Source: Pseudonocardia sp. MH-G8
Lineage (GTDB): Bacteria; Actinomycetota; Actinomycetes; Mycobacteriales; Pseudonocardiaceae
Assembly (NCBI RefSeq): GCF_002262885.1
Contig: NZ_NKYF01000021.1
Location: 62,001 to 126,000, forward strand
Reading direction: 5' to 3'
Length of the DNA: 64,000 nucleotides
The translations under genes and the position numbers were made by a program. The notes below the pieces were generated by a model, which saw only the letters and a list, made by a program, of their open reading frames with translations, searched no databases and had not been told where the DNA came from. This document shows, piece by piece, positions 17,746 through 26,546 of this stretch (its first letter is position 1; every line of letters starts with the position of its first letter).

Positions 17746-19317
17746 TCAGACCACCTCCGTCGTTTCGTGGGTGCTTCGTCCGCCGTCCGCGGCCGTGCCG
17801 ACCGCGAGCGCGACGATCTCCTGCTCGTCGAAGTCCGGGCCGGCGACGATCCCGCCCTGCCGGCCCCGGTGCAGGACGACGATCCGGTCGCAGAGGCGGG
17901 TCAGCTCGGAGATCTCCGACGAGCTGACCACCACGCACGCGCCGGCGTCGGCGAGATCGGAGATCACCTCGTGGATGGCGGACTTGGCCGCGACGTCCAC
18001 TCCCCGGGTCGGCTCGTCGAGCACGAGGATCGACACGTCCGCGGCGAGCCACTTGGCCAGGCAGACCTTCTGCTGGTTGCCACCGGACAGCCCGCCGACG
18101 GCGCCCCGGGTGCCCCGGTGCGAGAGCTTGATGCGCAGCCGGTCGACGAACGAGGTCGCGACCCGCTCCGCCGCGGCCGCGGACGCGACGCGCCTGCGCG
18201 TCCGGACCAGCTGCGGGATGGCGATGTTCTCCTGGACCGACATGCTCAGGACCAGCCCGTCGGTCTTCCGCTCGGCGGGCACGAACCCGATCCCGTGGGC
18301 GAGCGCCTGCGCGGGGGAGCGCAGGGCGACCTCGGACCCGCGGATCCGCATCCGGCCGCTGTCGAGCCGCAGCGCCCCGGCGAGGACGCGGCAGAGCTCG
18401 CCCCGGCCCGACCCGCGCAGGCCCGCGATGCCGACCACCTCGCCCGCCCGGGCCGTGAAGCTGATGTCCGCGACGCCGGCGACGCCGATCGACTCGACCG
18501 CCACGACCTCGTCACCCGGGCTGCGCGCGTGTCGCGCGCGTCCCGCCTCCGCAGCGGCGGACCCGGCCGGGCGGCCGGCCATCAGCCCCACGAGGTCCTG
18601 CTCGGTGACCCCGGCGAGCGGACCCTCCCCGACCAGCCGCCCGTCGCGGAGCACCACGTACCGCCGGGCCACGGCGAGCACCTCGGACAGCCGGTGCGAG
18701 ACGAAGACGACCGCCGTGCCGGCGGCCCGCAGCCGCTCGACGATGGCGAAGATCCGCTGCACGTCGTGCGGGTCGAGGGCCGCGGTCGGCTCGTCGAGGA
18801 TCAGCACCTTCGGCGAGGTGCGAACGGCCTTCGCGATCTCCACCAGGTAGCGCTCGGCGAGCTGCAGATCGGCGACGCGCGCTGCGGGCGGGACGTCCAC
18901 GCCGAGCGAGTCCAGCAGCTCGCGGGCCTGCCGGTGCACCGCGGCCCAGTGCACCAGCCCGGCACGGCGCGGGTAGTCGCCCAGCAGGATGTTCTCGGCC
19001 ACCGTCAGGAAGGGGTAGAGGCTGAGCTCCTGGTAGACCGCGACGACCCCGTGGCGCGACGCCGTGAGCGGGTCCCCGGGACGCAGCGGCGCGCCGTCCA
19101 GTTCCACCGTCCCGGCGTCCTGCTGCTCCGCGCCGGAGATCACCTTCAGCAGGGTCGACTTGCCGGCCCCGTTCTCCCCGAGCAGCCCCACGACCTCACC
19201 GGGAACGAGCTCGAGCGACACCCCGTCGATGGCCCGGGTCGCGCCGTACGCCTTGGTCAGGTCCCGTGCGACCAGAACGGGCGGGTCGCTCGTTCCGCTG
19301 TCGTGTCCTTCGCCCAT
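17746..19317 (-). CDS. Sugar ABC transporter ATP-binding protein, two-domain (RbsA/XylG-like)
   Basis: 523-residue double ATPase. The first domain has Walker A GENGAGKST (residues 47-55) and Walker B LILDEPTAAL. The second has a degenerate Walker A (GLRGSGRGE) but an intact signature LSGGNQQK and Walker B LVLDEPTRGV. This asymmetry is normal for the RbsA/XylG/MglA family. I choose ATG 19317, which has GAGG six bases upstream; GTG 19329 is possible but has a poorly spaced site. It powers uptake of a pentose-like sugar. It follows the LacI regulator and precedes the permease. Confidence 0.92.
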   Translation of the reverse strand: MGEGHDSGTSDPPVLVARDLTKAYGATRAIDGVSLELVPGEVVGLLGENGAGKSTLLKVISGAEQQDAGTVELDGAPLRPGDPLTASRHGVVAVYQELSLYPFLTVAENILLGDYPRRAGLVHWAAVHRQARELLDSLGVDVPPAARVADLQLAERYLVEIAKAVRTSPKVLILDEPTAALDPHDVQRIFAIVERLRAAGTAVVFVSHRLSEVLAVARRYVVLRDGRLVGEGPLAGVTEQDLVGLMAGRPAGSAAAEAGRARHARSPGDEVVAVESIGVAGVADISFTARAGEVVGIAGLRGSGRGELCRVLAGALRLDSGRMRIRGSEVALRSPAQALAHGIGFVPAERKTDGLVLSMSVQENIAIPQLVRTRRRVASAAAAERVATSFVDRLRIKLSHRGTRGAVGGLSGGNQQKVCLAKWLAADVSILVLDEPTRGVDVAAKSAIHEVISDLADAGACVVVSSSEISELTRLCDRIVVLHRGRQGGIVAGPDFDEQEIVALAVGTAADGGRSTHETTEVV

Positions 19318-19365
19318 TCCTCGCCTCACTTCTCCGTCGAAGCCGTTGGTCCCGCCGGACCGGGA

Positions 19366-20376
19366 TCAGCCCGCCGGCGGCGGCGCGGTGGACTGCCGCA
19401 GTCGCAGCTGCCCGGGCAGGATCCGCCGCTGTGGCGCGGCCTCCCGGGACTCGATGCGCGTGAGCACCTGGGCCACCGCCGCGTCCGCGATCGCCTCGAT
19501 CGGCTGCTGGACGGTCGAGAGCCGCGGTGTCGTCATCGCCGCGAGCGGGATGTCGTCGAAGCCGATGACCGACACGTCCTCCGGGCAGCGCAGGCCCCGT
19601 TCCGCGCAGGCGCTCAGCACGCCCGCCGCCTGCTGGTCGCTGCAGGCGAAGATCGCCGTCGGACGGGGCTCCTGCGCGAGCAGCGCGTGCGCCGGCTCCA
19701 GCCCTCGCTGCCGGTCGAGGCTCTCCACCTGCACGTACCGTTCGGGCGCGATCCCGAGCTCCCGCAGCGCAGGCTCCGCCACCGTGCGGTACCCGGCGAG
19801 CCGCTGCCGGAACACCGACACCGTCGGCGGCGCGGCGATGCACGCGATCCGCCGGTGGCCGAGCTCGAACAGGTGGCCCACCGCGGCCGCCGCACCGGCC
19901 TCGTGGTCGCAGGACACCAGGTCGAAGCCCTGCAGCTCACGGTCGATGGCCACCAGACCGAGCCGCCGCGGTACGTCGACGGCCTGCACGTCCTCGGACG
20001 GGCAAAAGATCATGCCATCGACGCCACGGTCGGCGAACCGCGTGAGGTAGGCGCCCTCGATGTCCCGGGAGCCCGAGGAGTTGCCCACGAGCACGGCGAA
20101 GCCGGCGTCCGCCGCGGCCCGCTCGGCCTCCTTGAGCAGCTCGGTGAAGAACGGCGCGGTGAGATCGGGCAGGACGATGCCCAGGGTCCCGGTCCGTTGG
20201 CGCCGCATGATCCGGGCCAGCACGTTCGGCTCGTACTCGAGGTCCCGGATGGCGTCCTCCACCTTCCGGCGCAGGTCGGGGGACACGTCGGCGTGGTCGT
20301 TGATCACCCTGGACACCGTCCCGAGGGACACCCCCGCCACCCGCGCGACATCTCTCATGGTCGGCATGGCGCTCAC
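19366..20376 (-). CDS. LacI-family transcriptional regulator
   Basis: 336-residue LacI/GalR regulator. The N-terminal helix-turn-helix is MRDVARVAGVSLGTVSRVINDHADV, followed by the hinge YEPNVLARIMRRQRTGTLGIVLPD and a sugar-binding domain ending FDDIPLAAMTTPRLSTVQQP. GTG 20376 overlaps the stop of the luciferase-like gene (GTGA); ATG 20367, three codons later, is an alternative. It sits inside the Rbs-type operon, so it probably represses the operon until the sugar is present. The twin 12-bp near-palindromes at 25117-25140, ahead of the first gene, are a candidate target. Confidence 0.88.
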   Translation of the reverse strand: MSAMPTMRDVARVAGVSLGTVSRVINDHADVSPDLRRKVEDAIRDLEYEPNVLARIMRRQRTGTLGIVLPDLTAPFFTELLKEAERAAADAGFAVLVGNSSGSRDIEGAYLTRFADRGVDGMIFCPSEDVQAVDVPRRLGLVAIDRELQGFDLVSCDHEAGAAAAVGHLFELGHRRIACIAAPPTVSVFRQRLAGYRTVAEPALRELGIAPERYVQVESLDRQRGLEPAHALLAQEPRPTAIFACSDQQAAGVLSACAERGLRCPEDVSVIGFDDIPLAAMTTPRLSTVQQPIEAIADAAVAQVLTRIESREAAPQRRILPGQLRLRQSTAPPPAG

Positions 20377-21386
20377 ACTGCTCGATCGGGTGCCGTGGCC
20401 GCGGGCCGGATGTCCCCGAGCCGGGCCGCGACCGACTCCGCGAGCAGGTCGAGCATGTCCAGGTCGTCGGGCAGCAGGTGTTGGAGGGAGAACCCGGCGG
20501 CTCCGGCCTCGACCAGGCCCGTCAGGTGCTCCAGCGCCCGGTCCGGCGTGCCGAGCACCCAGGTCCCGGACCTCTGGGCGAGCCATTCGTCGAGCGGGCG
20601 GTCCCCGATGCGGGCGTGCAGCCGCTCGGCCCGCCGCCGGAACTCGGCCTCGTCGGCGCCGAGGACGCACACCGCGGTCACGGTGAGCGGGATCGGCTCG
20701 CGGCCGGCGGCGGCGCACGCCTCGTCCAGCGCCGCGCGCAGCGCACGGAAGCTCGCAGGCGTCGGGAACGGGGTGTTCATCTCGTCGGCGTAGCGCGCGG
20801 CCAGGCCCGCGCTGCGCCGAGGACCGCTCCCGCCCAGCACGATTCGCGGGACCGGATCGGGCTTCGCGGCGAAGACCGCGTCCCGGAGCTGCTCGAACTC
20901 GCCGTCGAAGCGGAACCGGGGGATCTGCGGGTCCCAGAGCCCGCGCAGCACCTGCAGGTGCTCCTCGAGCCTGCGGAACCGCGTGCCGAGATCGTCGAAC
21001 GGGAAGCCGAACATCGTGTGCTCGGCCTGGAGCCATCCGGTGCCGAGCCCCACGTGCACCCGGCTGCGGCCGTCCACCGCGCCGGCCATCTGCGCGACGG
21101 TGGCGGTGACCTTCGCCAGGTTCGCCGCTGGCCGGAACGTCACCGGGCTGACCATCGTGCCGATCGTGATGCGCTCGGTGTCCCGCGCCAGGCCCGCGAG
21201 CGTGGCCCACGCATCGGTGGACGCCAGCCCCTCGCCGCCCCACACCGGGGCGTAGTGGTCGCTGCGGTAGAGCCCGGCGAAGCCGAGCGCCTCCACACGG
21301 CGCGCCACCGCCAGGACGTCCTGGTAGGTCTCGCCCTCCTGGGGTTCGAGCGTGATGGAGAACGGCAACGGTTCTGCTCCGATCAT
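20373..21386 (-). CDS. LLM-class flavin-dependent oxidoreductase (F420-type)
   Basis: 337-residue bacterial luciferase-like TIM barrel. Segments such as LGFAGLYRSDHYAPVW, RITIGTMVSPVTFRPAANLAK and VHVGLGTGWLQAEHTMFGF are typical of actinobacterial F420- or FMN-dependent enzymes. It could oxidise a sugar or alcohol, or act as a monooxygenase; the sequence does not say which. ATG 21386 overlaps the RbsD stop. Its presence between RbsD and the LacI regulator suggests a redox step on the imported glycoside rather than plain ribose use. Confidence 0.85.
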   Translation of the reverse strand: MIGAEPLPFSITLEPQEGETYQDVLAVARRVEALGFAGLYRSDHYAPVWGGEGLASTDAWATLAGLARDTERITIGTMVSPVTFRPAANLAKVTATVAQMAGAVDGRSRVHVGLGTGWLQAEHTMFGFPFDDLGTRFRRLEEHLQVLRGLWDPQIPRFRFDGEFEQLRDAVFAAKPDPVPRIVLGGSGPRRSAGLAARYADEMNTPFPTPASFRALRAALDEACAAAGREPIPLTVTAVCVLGADEAEFRRRAERLHARIGDRPLDEWLAQRSGTWVLGTPDRALEHLTGLVEAGAAGFSLQHLLPDDLDMLDLLAESVAARLGDIRPAATAPDRAV

Positions 21387-21781
21387 CCGAACGGCACCCC
21401 GCTGCGGATCAGGACGTTGGCGTAGGGCGTCGCCTCGCCGGTGCGGACGATCGCGCGCGCCCGCGCGCTCTGCCGCTTGAGCTCCTCGTGCGACACCCGG
21501 TCGAGGTCGCAGCCGGGGAACGCCGCGTGCACCGCCTCGACCGCCCCGGGGCTGGCCCCCTCGGCCTCGGCGGCGACCACGACCTGCTCGGCCACGAGCT
21601 CGGCGGCCACCGCTCGCACGACGTCCGCGAACTCCGGGGCGCCCAGCCGGTAGGCCAGGTCGATGCGCGCCACCCCGGGCGGCACCGGGAGCCCGGCGTC
21701 CGCGATGACGAGCAGGTCCCCGTGCCCGAGGCTCGCGAGCACGCGGGCGAGCTCGGGATGGATGACGCCGCCGCGCCTCAC
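21383..21781 (-). CDS. rbsD: D-ribose pyranase/L-fucose mutarotase family (RbsD-like)
   Basis: 132-residue RbsD/FucU protein, the normal length. The pattern HPELARVLASLGHGDLLVIADAGLPVPPGV matches RbsD closely, including the catalytic His20, and the C-terminal TGEATPYANVLIRSGVPF closes the decameric fold. It interconverts pyranose and furanose (or anomeric) forms of a sugar such as ribose before phosphorylation or oxidation. I use GTG 21781, which overlaps the stop of the Gfo/Idh/MocA gene; a longer upstream frame is antisense noise. No ribokinase gene is visible nearby. Confidence 0.88.
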   Translation of the reverse strand: MRRGGVIHPELARVLASLGHGDLLVIADAGLPVPPGVARIDLAYRLGAPEFADVVRAVAAELVAEQVVVAAEAEGASPGAVEAVHAAFPGCDLDRVSHEELKRQSARARAIVRTGEATPYANVLIRSGVPFG

Positions 21782-22866
21782 CGCACACCCCCGGCCGTCC
21801 GGTGCGCCGCTGCCGGCGCGGCCGGTTCGACCACGACGCCGTCGGTCGCGCTGCGCCGGGCCGCGTCCAGGACCTCCAGCACGGCCAGCGCGTCGGTCAC
21901 CGGGACCGGGTTCGGCCCGTCCCCGCGCAGGTGGGCGGCCAGGTCCCGGTAGTAGCCCGTCCAGTCGCCCACGGCGGTCTCGACCGGCTCCGCGGCGACC
22001 CCGTCGTGCAGCCGGCCCCACCGCTCGCGGGGCTCGACGCCGCTGATCCCGGAGGCGGGGAGCTCGTCGGCGAGCAGCCGCTCCTCCTGGACGTCCTTGC
22101 CGCGCTTGACGTAGGCGGCGCGGGAGCCGCTCACGTGGAACCGGAGCCCCGGTTCGGCCTGCGCCGCGGAGGCGTACAGGTGCGAGCGGACGCCACAGGT
22201 GTGCTCGAGGGCGAGGAACACGTCGTCCTCGGAGGCCCGGCCGCCGCGGCCGTCCAGCTCGGCGTGGACGCGCCGCACCGGGCCGAACAGCTGGAGCGCC
22301 TGGTCGACGAGGTGGCTGCCGAGGTCCAGCAGCACCCCGCCGCCGGTGCTCGCTGACTCGTCCCGCCACCCGGTGGGGCCGGGGGCCCACCGGTCGAACC
22401 GCGACGTGAAGCGGTGCACCTCGCCCAGCACGCCCTCGTCGAGGAGCCGGCGGACGGTGCCGAAGTCGCCGTCCCAGCGCCGGTTGTGGAACACGCTGAC
22501 GGTGACGCCTGCCCGCTCGGCGGCCTCCAGGAGGCGCTGCCCGTCCTCCGCCGTCGTGGCGAGCGGCTTGTCCACGACCACCGGGATCCCGTGGTCCAGC
22601 GCGCGCAGGGTGAGCGCGAGGTGCGAGCTGTTGGGGGTGGCGACCACGGCCAGGTCGAACCCGCCGTGCGCGAACGCGGCGTCGGCGGTCTCGAAGAGCC
22701 CGGCGTCGGGGTTGCGGCGCGCGGCGAGTGCCCTCCGCTGCGGGTCACCGGTGACGACGCCCGCGACCGTCAGGCCGGGCGTGGCCCGCAGCAGCGGGTC
22801 GTGGATCCACCCGCCGGCGAAGCCGTAGCCGAGGAGCAGGACGCGCAGGTCCGCTGGCTCAGGCAT
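21778..22866 (-). CDS. Gfo/Idh/MocA-family oxidoreductase
   Basis: 362-residue NAD(P)-dependent dehydrogenase of the glucose-fructose oxidoreductase family. The Rossmann motif is LLGYGFAGGWIHDPLL. The catalytic DKP motif is VVVDKPLA and the next landmark is FHNRRWDGDFGTV, as in YdgJ/scyllo-inositol-type members. It probably oxidises a hydroxyl of a sugar or inositol derivative. Its ATG overlaps the end of the other Gfo/Idh/MocA gene by eight bases, so the two dehydrogenases are coupled. They may act in sequence or as a redox pair (oxidation and reduction). Confidence 0.87.
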   Translation of the reverse strand: MPEPADLRVLLLGYGFAGGWIHDPLLRATPGLTVAGVVTGDPQRRALAARRNPDAGLFETADAAFAHGGFDLAVVATPNSSHLALTLRALDHGIPVVVDKPLATTAEDGQRLLEAAERAGVTVSVFHNRRWDGDFGTVRRLLDEGVLGEVHRFTSRFDRWAPGPTGWRDESASTGGGVLLDLGSHLVDQALQLFGPVRRVHAELDGRGGRASEDDVFLALEHTCGVRSHLYASAAQAEPGLRFHVSGSRAAYVKRGKDVQEERLLADELPASGISGVEPRERWGRLHDGVAAEPVETAVGDWTGYYRDLAAHLRGDGPNPVPVTDALAVLEVLDAARRSATDGVVVEPAAPAAAHRTAGGVR

Positions 22867-23938
22867 GCTGCGGCTCCGTCGCGTCCTCGGCCGGCAGGTA
22901 CCGGACCCGGCCGTCGACGACCTCGTGCTCCAGCCGCACCGGGCGCCCGGTCGTGAAGGCGCGGTCGCAGGCCCGCGCGAGGGTGAACGCGGCCAGGGCG
23001 TCCCACCCGGTCACGCCGACGGGCTGCGACCCGCGCACCGACTCGACGAACGCCTCCAGCTCCGCGCGGTAGGCCTCGGTGAACCGCTCCACGAAGTCCG
23101 TGACGTGGTCGAGGCGGCTGGCCGCCCCGCTCAGCACCGCGACGTTCGTGCGCTGCGACCCGCCGATGCGCACCGCCGCCGTCGAGCCGACGATCTCGGT
23201 GGACGCCTCGTACCCGTACCCGGCGACGCGGCTGTTGTCGATCAGCCCGAGCGACCCGTTGGCGAAGCGCACGACGATCGCGGCGTGGTCCACCGTGCCG
23301 AGCTCGGCGTACCCCGGGTCGGAGACGCTCGCGCCGAACACCGAGACCTCGACGATCTCGCCGACCAGGAAGCGCGCCAGGTCGAGGTCGTGGATCGTGA
23401 CGTCGACGAAGAAGCTGCCCGACTGCCGGATGTAGTCCATCGGCTGCGGGAGCATGTCCCGCAACGAGGTCCGGAAGCTGTAGACCTCGCCCAGCTCGCC
23501 CTGCTCGGCCAGCTCCTTCGCCCGGAGGGTGTCCGGGTCGAACCGCCGGTGCATCCCCACCTGCAGCGCGACGCCGTGCCGGTCGACGTCCGCGAGCGCC
23601 TCGAGCGTCTCCCGCTCGGTCAGGCCCAGCGGCTTCTCGCAGAAGACCGCCTTCCCGGCCGCGGCGCACGCGCGGACCATCTCCGGGTGCGTCGGGGTCG
23701 GACTGGCCACCACCACGGCGTCGACGTCGTCGGTCCAGAGCGTGGCCGTGTCGGTCGACCAGGCCACGCCCAGGCGCTCGCCCATCGCGCGCGCCCTGTC
23801 CTCGTCGACGTCGATCACGCGGACCAGCTGCGCGTGGGGCACGCGCCCGGCCAGGTTCTCCGCGTGCAGGGCGCCGATCCGGCCCAGGCCCGCGACCGCG
23901 ATCCGCACCCGGCCGTCCCGACTGCGCGTAGTGCTCAT
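22859..23938 (-). CDS. Gfo/Idh/MocA-family oxidoreductase, inositol 2-dehydrogenase-like
   Basis: 359-residue NAD-dependent dehydrogenase. It shows the Rossmann motif AGLGRIGALHAENLA, the EKP motif FCEKPLGL and GMHRRFDPDTLRAKEL. The segment FFVDVTIHDLDLARF carries the Asp/His pair used by IolG-type enzymes. It is closer to inositol dehydrogenases than its downstream neighbour. ATG 23938 is taken over an upstream extension because homology starts there and AGAAGGG precedes it. It is the second gene after the nucleoside hydrolase, so its substrate may be the released sugar or a cyclitol. Confidence 0.88.
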   Translation of the reverse strand: MSTTRSRDGRVRIAVAGLGRIGALHAENLAGRVPHAQLVRVIDVDEDRARAMGERLGVAWSTDTATLWTDDVDAVVVASPTPTHPEMVRACAAAGKAVFCEKPLGLTERETLEALADVDRHGVALQVGMHRRFDPDTLRAKELAEQGELGEVYSFRTSLRDMLPQPMDYIRQSGSFFVDVTIHDLDLARFLVGEIVEVSVFGASVSDPGYAELGTVDHAAIVVRFANGSLGLIDNSRVAGYGYEASTEIVGSTAAVRIGGSQRTNVAVLSGAASRLDHVTDFVERFTEAYRAELEAFVESVRGSQPVGVTGWDALAAFTLARACDRAFTTGRPVRLEHEVVDGRVRYLPAEDATEPQHA

Positions 23939-23975
23939 CTCTGCCCTTCTCGTTCGGTTCCCGCTGCCGCCGAGC

Positions 23976-24989
23976 TCACGCCGACGTCGCATCCCGGAGC
24001 GCGGTCAGTCGCTTGACGAACAGCTCGACGAAGCGCGGACCGTCGACGTCGACGGCCACGTCGATGTGGCTGTCGGCGCCGGACCGCAGGTCGGCGATCG
24101 TCTGCCCGCTCGTGTACTCGCCGCGGGTCTCCACCCGGACCGGCGTCCTGCGGGTGCGCACCAGGGACGGGTCGATGACCGACCCGACCGCCACGGGGTC
24201 GTAGAGGATGCAGCTGTTCTGCCCCGCGGTCCAGGTGAACCGCGGCTCGTCGATGTAGGTCTTGCACATCTGGTGCAGGAAGGCCGTGAACGCGGTCTCC
24301 TCGCTGACCAGCGCCAGGAGCTGGTCCTCCGTGAGGACGGTGCCCTTGTTCGGGTTGGTGACGTCCAGGCCGCACGCCGTCAGCGGGATGCCCGACTCGA
24401 ACACGATCTTCGCGGCCTCGGGGTCGTGCCAGATGTTGTACTCGGCGCTGGGCGTGATGTTGCCCCGGCCGAACTCGGTGTCGAAGCCGAAGGCGCCGCC
24501 CATGATCGTGATGGCCTTGACCTTCGGGGCGAACGCCGGCTCCTTGAGGATCGCCGTGGCCACGTTGGTCAGCGGGCCGACGGCGATGATGCGCACCTGG
24601 TCCGGGTTCTCCAGGACGGTCCGGATCAGGAAGTCGACGCCGTGCTCGGCGACCCGGCCGCGCTCGACCCGGTCCGCGTCCACGGGGCCGATCCGCTGGT
24701 GCTGCTTAGCGTACTCGGCGATCGACTCGTCGTGCAGCCGGCCGTTCAGCGGGACCGACATCCCGCGGGCGACCGGCACGTCCTGCCGCCCGGCCGCCTC
24801 GAGCACCCGCAGCGCCGACTCCGTGGACCGCTCGACGGGGACGTTGCCGAAGACGGTGGTCACGCCACGCAGGTCGAGCTCGGGGCTCGCGAGGATCAGC
24901 AGGAGGGCGAGCGGGTCGTCGGCGTCGAGACCCGGCCCGATCCCCGGATCCGTGTCAAGGACGACCAGTTCGGCACTGTCGGTCGGCAT
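23976..24989 (-). CDS. Inosine-uridine type nucleoside hydrolase
   Basis: 337-residue IunH-family N-ribohydrolase. The calcium-binding motif reads LDTDPG (from residue 11), then a short insertion, then DADDPLAL. The insertion occurs in a recognised subgroup and keeps the acidic residues. Later landmarks are AVGPLTNVATAI, IMGGAFGF, EYNIWHDPEAA and the C-terminal LYDPVAVG. It should cleave a nucleoside or nucleoside-like N-glycoside to base and ribose. ATG 24989 has GGAGGAG just upstream. It leads the minus-strand Rbs-type operon, which gives a coherent chain: import, N-glycoside cleavage, anomer exchange, oxidation. Confidence 0.9.
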   Translation of the reverse strand: MPTDSAELVVLDTDPGIGPGLDADDPLALLLILASPELDLRGVTTVFGNVPVERSTESALRVLEAAGRQDVPVARGMSVPLNGRLHDESIAEYAKQHQRIGPVDADRVERGRVAEHGVDFLIRTVLENPDQVRIIAVGPLTNVATAILKEPAFAPKVKAITIMGGAFGFDTEFGRGNITPSAEYNIWHDPEAAKIVFESGIPLTACGLDVTNPNKGTVLTEDQLLALVSEETAFTAFLHQMCKTYIDEPRFTWTAGQNSCILYDPVAVGSVIDPSLVRTRRTPVRVETRGEYTSGQTIADLRSGADSHIDVAVDVDGPRFVELFVKRLTALRDATSA

Positions 24990-25116
24990 GGTTCTCCTCC
25001 TGAGTGATGAGCGGGGCCGGGGGCCGCCGCACCTCTGGGGCTGACGCCGGGGTCGGCTGCCCGCCGTGTCGAGGGGCGGAGCGGGTGGGGCGGTCAGCAG
25101 CGGGCAGCGCCGCTGA

Positions 25117-25140
25117 TGAACAGTTTCATGAACAGTTTCA
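25117..25140. promoter_or_regulatory. Tandem 12-bp near-palindromic repeat, candidate operator
   Basis: TGAACAGTTTCA occurs twice back to back (25117-25128 and 25129-25140). Each copy has TGAA/TTCA arms, and the junction forms the perfect palindrome TTCATGAA. It lies in the 261-base divergent gap between the nucleoside hydrolase and ROK genes. The TGAA-N4-TTCA form resembles LacI-family boxes, so the operon's LacI regulator is the first candidate and ROK the second. I see no other strong feature here apart from the repeat at 25220. Confidence 0.5.
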
Positions 25141-25219
25141 CGGACTGTAGAGGCGCCCCCGGGAGAGGTCAAGGGTCGGGCGCAGGATCTGCTCCGGGCG
25201 GGCTAGAGTGGTCGTCTGA

Positions 25220-25232
25220 TCAACGCTGTTGA
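25220..25232. promoter_or_regulatory. Inverted repeat before ROK gene, candidate ROK operator
   Basis: TCAAC-GCT-GTTGA is a perfect 5-3-5 inverted repeat ending 18 bases before the ROK start. The blocks TCAACnCTGT and GTTGACTTnGT both recur in the promoter of the PhyH-ABC operon (26546-26572). This suggests that the ROK protein controls both itself and that operon. Confidence 0.5.
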
Positions 25233-25250
25233 CTTAGTGCGGGGTGGGAA

Positions 25251-26489
25251 GTGGCCCGGGGCGCGAACCTCTCCGGCGTGAGCAGCTACAACCGCAGCGT
25301 CATCCTGGACGCCATCCGGTCGACCGGGCCGATCAGCCGGGTCGAGCTCGCCGCCGCCACCGGCCTGACCGGGGCTGCGATGACCAACCTCGTCCGCAGG
25401 CTGCTCGCGGACGGCCTGATCGAGGAGGCGGGGCAGGGCGCGTCGACGGGCGGCAAGCCGCGGACCCTGCTGCGGCTCAACGCCAGCGCGGGGTTCGCGG
25501 TCGGCGTACTGGTCGACGTCGACGCGATCTCCTACGTGGTCAGCGACCTGGAGGGCCGCATCGTGGCCCGGGCCAGGGCGGCCGGCGTCGACGGCTCCGA
25601 GCCGTTGGCGGTCCTGGACCGCGTCGCTCGCGGGATCCGGCGCGTCCTCGCCCGCTCCGGGGTGCCCGCCGAGCGCGTGCTCGGGGTCGGGATGTCCGCC
25701 CCGCGCCCGCTGGACCAGACCGACGGGCGGGCGCTCCGGTCGCCCGCCCACCTCGAGCGGTGGCGGCGGGTGCCGGTGCGGGAGCGCCTGGAGGAGCTCG
25801 TCGGGCACCCGGTCCTGCTCAGCAACGATGCCAACGCCGTCGTGCTGGGCGAGCACTGGCTGGCCCCGGACGCGCGGGCCGCGGGCAACGTGCTGTGCGT
25901 CTTCCTGGGGGAGCTGGGGATAGGTTCCGGCATCCTGCTGAACGGCAAGCTCGTGCTCGGGTCGAGCCCGCACGCCGGCGAGATCGGGCACCTCTCGCTC
26001 AACGTCGACGGCGAGACCTGCTTCTGCGGCAACCGGGGCTGTCTCGAGCTGTACAGCTCGCCGCACGCCGTGGCCGCGGCCGCGCGCGCCCACAACGCCG
26101 GGGGAGCGGGTGAGCCGATCGCGCTCGCTACCGGTGGTGGCGCCAGGAGCGATGTCGCGGCGGTGCGCCGCGCGGTCGCGGAGGGCCATCCGCACGCCAC
26201 GGACCTCGTGCGGCGATCGGCGCGTTACGTGGGGTCCGCGGTGCAGCTGGTGGTCGACCTCCTCGACCTGCAGCTGGTGATCTTCGCGGGCCACGGTTTC
26301 GGTGCCATCGGGCACCTCTACGTGGAGGCGGCCCAGGTGGCGCTGCGGCGGCTGGGGGAGACGAAGACCGGCCGGACCTACTCCGTGCGCCTGTCGACGC
26401 TCGGGTCCGGGGAGGACGCCGCGGCGGTGGGCGCCGCCGCGCTCGTGCTGCACCGCCACTTCGAGCCGGCGTTGCAGCCGAAGCCCTGA
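25251..26489 (+). CDS. ROK-family transcriptional regulator
   Basis: 412-residue ROK repressor. The N-terminal winged helix is at residues 16-60 (AAATGLTGAAMTNLVRRLLADGLIEE). The sugar-kinase-like domain keeps a sugar-site SNDANAVVLGE and the zinc motif HAGEIGH with Cys257, Cys259 and Cys264 (CFCGNRGC). So it probably still senses a sugar and is not a kinase, since the N-terminal HTH replaces the usual kinase start. The GTG start at 25251 follows a GGGGTGGGAA stretch. It precedes the PhyH-sugar ABC operon on the same strand and is divergent from the nucleoside hydrolase operon. Confidence 0.9.
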   Translation: MARGANLSGVSSYNRSVILDAIRSTGPISRVELAAATGLTGAAMTNLVRRLLADGLIEEAGQGASTGGKPRTLLRLNASAGFAVGVLVDVDAISYVVSDLEGRIVARARAAGVDGSEPLAVLDRVARGIRRVLARSGVPAERVLGVGMSAPRPLDQTDGRALRSPAHLERWRRVPVRERLEELVGHPVLLSNDANAVVLGEHWLAPDARAAGNVLCVFLGELGIGSGILLNGKLVLGSSPHAGEIGHLSLNVDGETCFCGNRGCLELYSSPHAVAAAARAHNAGGAGEPIALATGGGARSDVAAVRRAVAEGHPHATDLVRRSARYVGSAVQLVVDLLDLQLVIFAGHGFGAIGHLYVEAAQVALRRLGETKTGRTYSVRLSTLGSGEDAAAVGAAALVLHRHFEPALQPKP

Positions 26490-26546
26490 CGCAGCCCGAA
26501 GCGCATCGTCCCTCCCGTACCCGAGCAGTGCCCGCCGCCAAGGCCG

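Noticed and set aside
17767..20793. Open frame of about 1000 codons on the plus strand
   Set aside because: It is antisense to the RbsA and LacI genes, rich in Arg/Asp/Gly/His with no family motif, and follows from high GC at third positions.
23976..24989. Insertion in the DTDPG motif of the nucleoside hydrolase as a sign of a frameshift
   Set aside because: The frame stays open, the acidic residues are kept and a similar insertion occurs in other actinobacterial members, so it is a subgroup trait.
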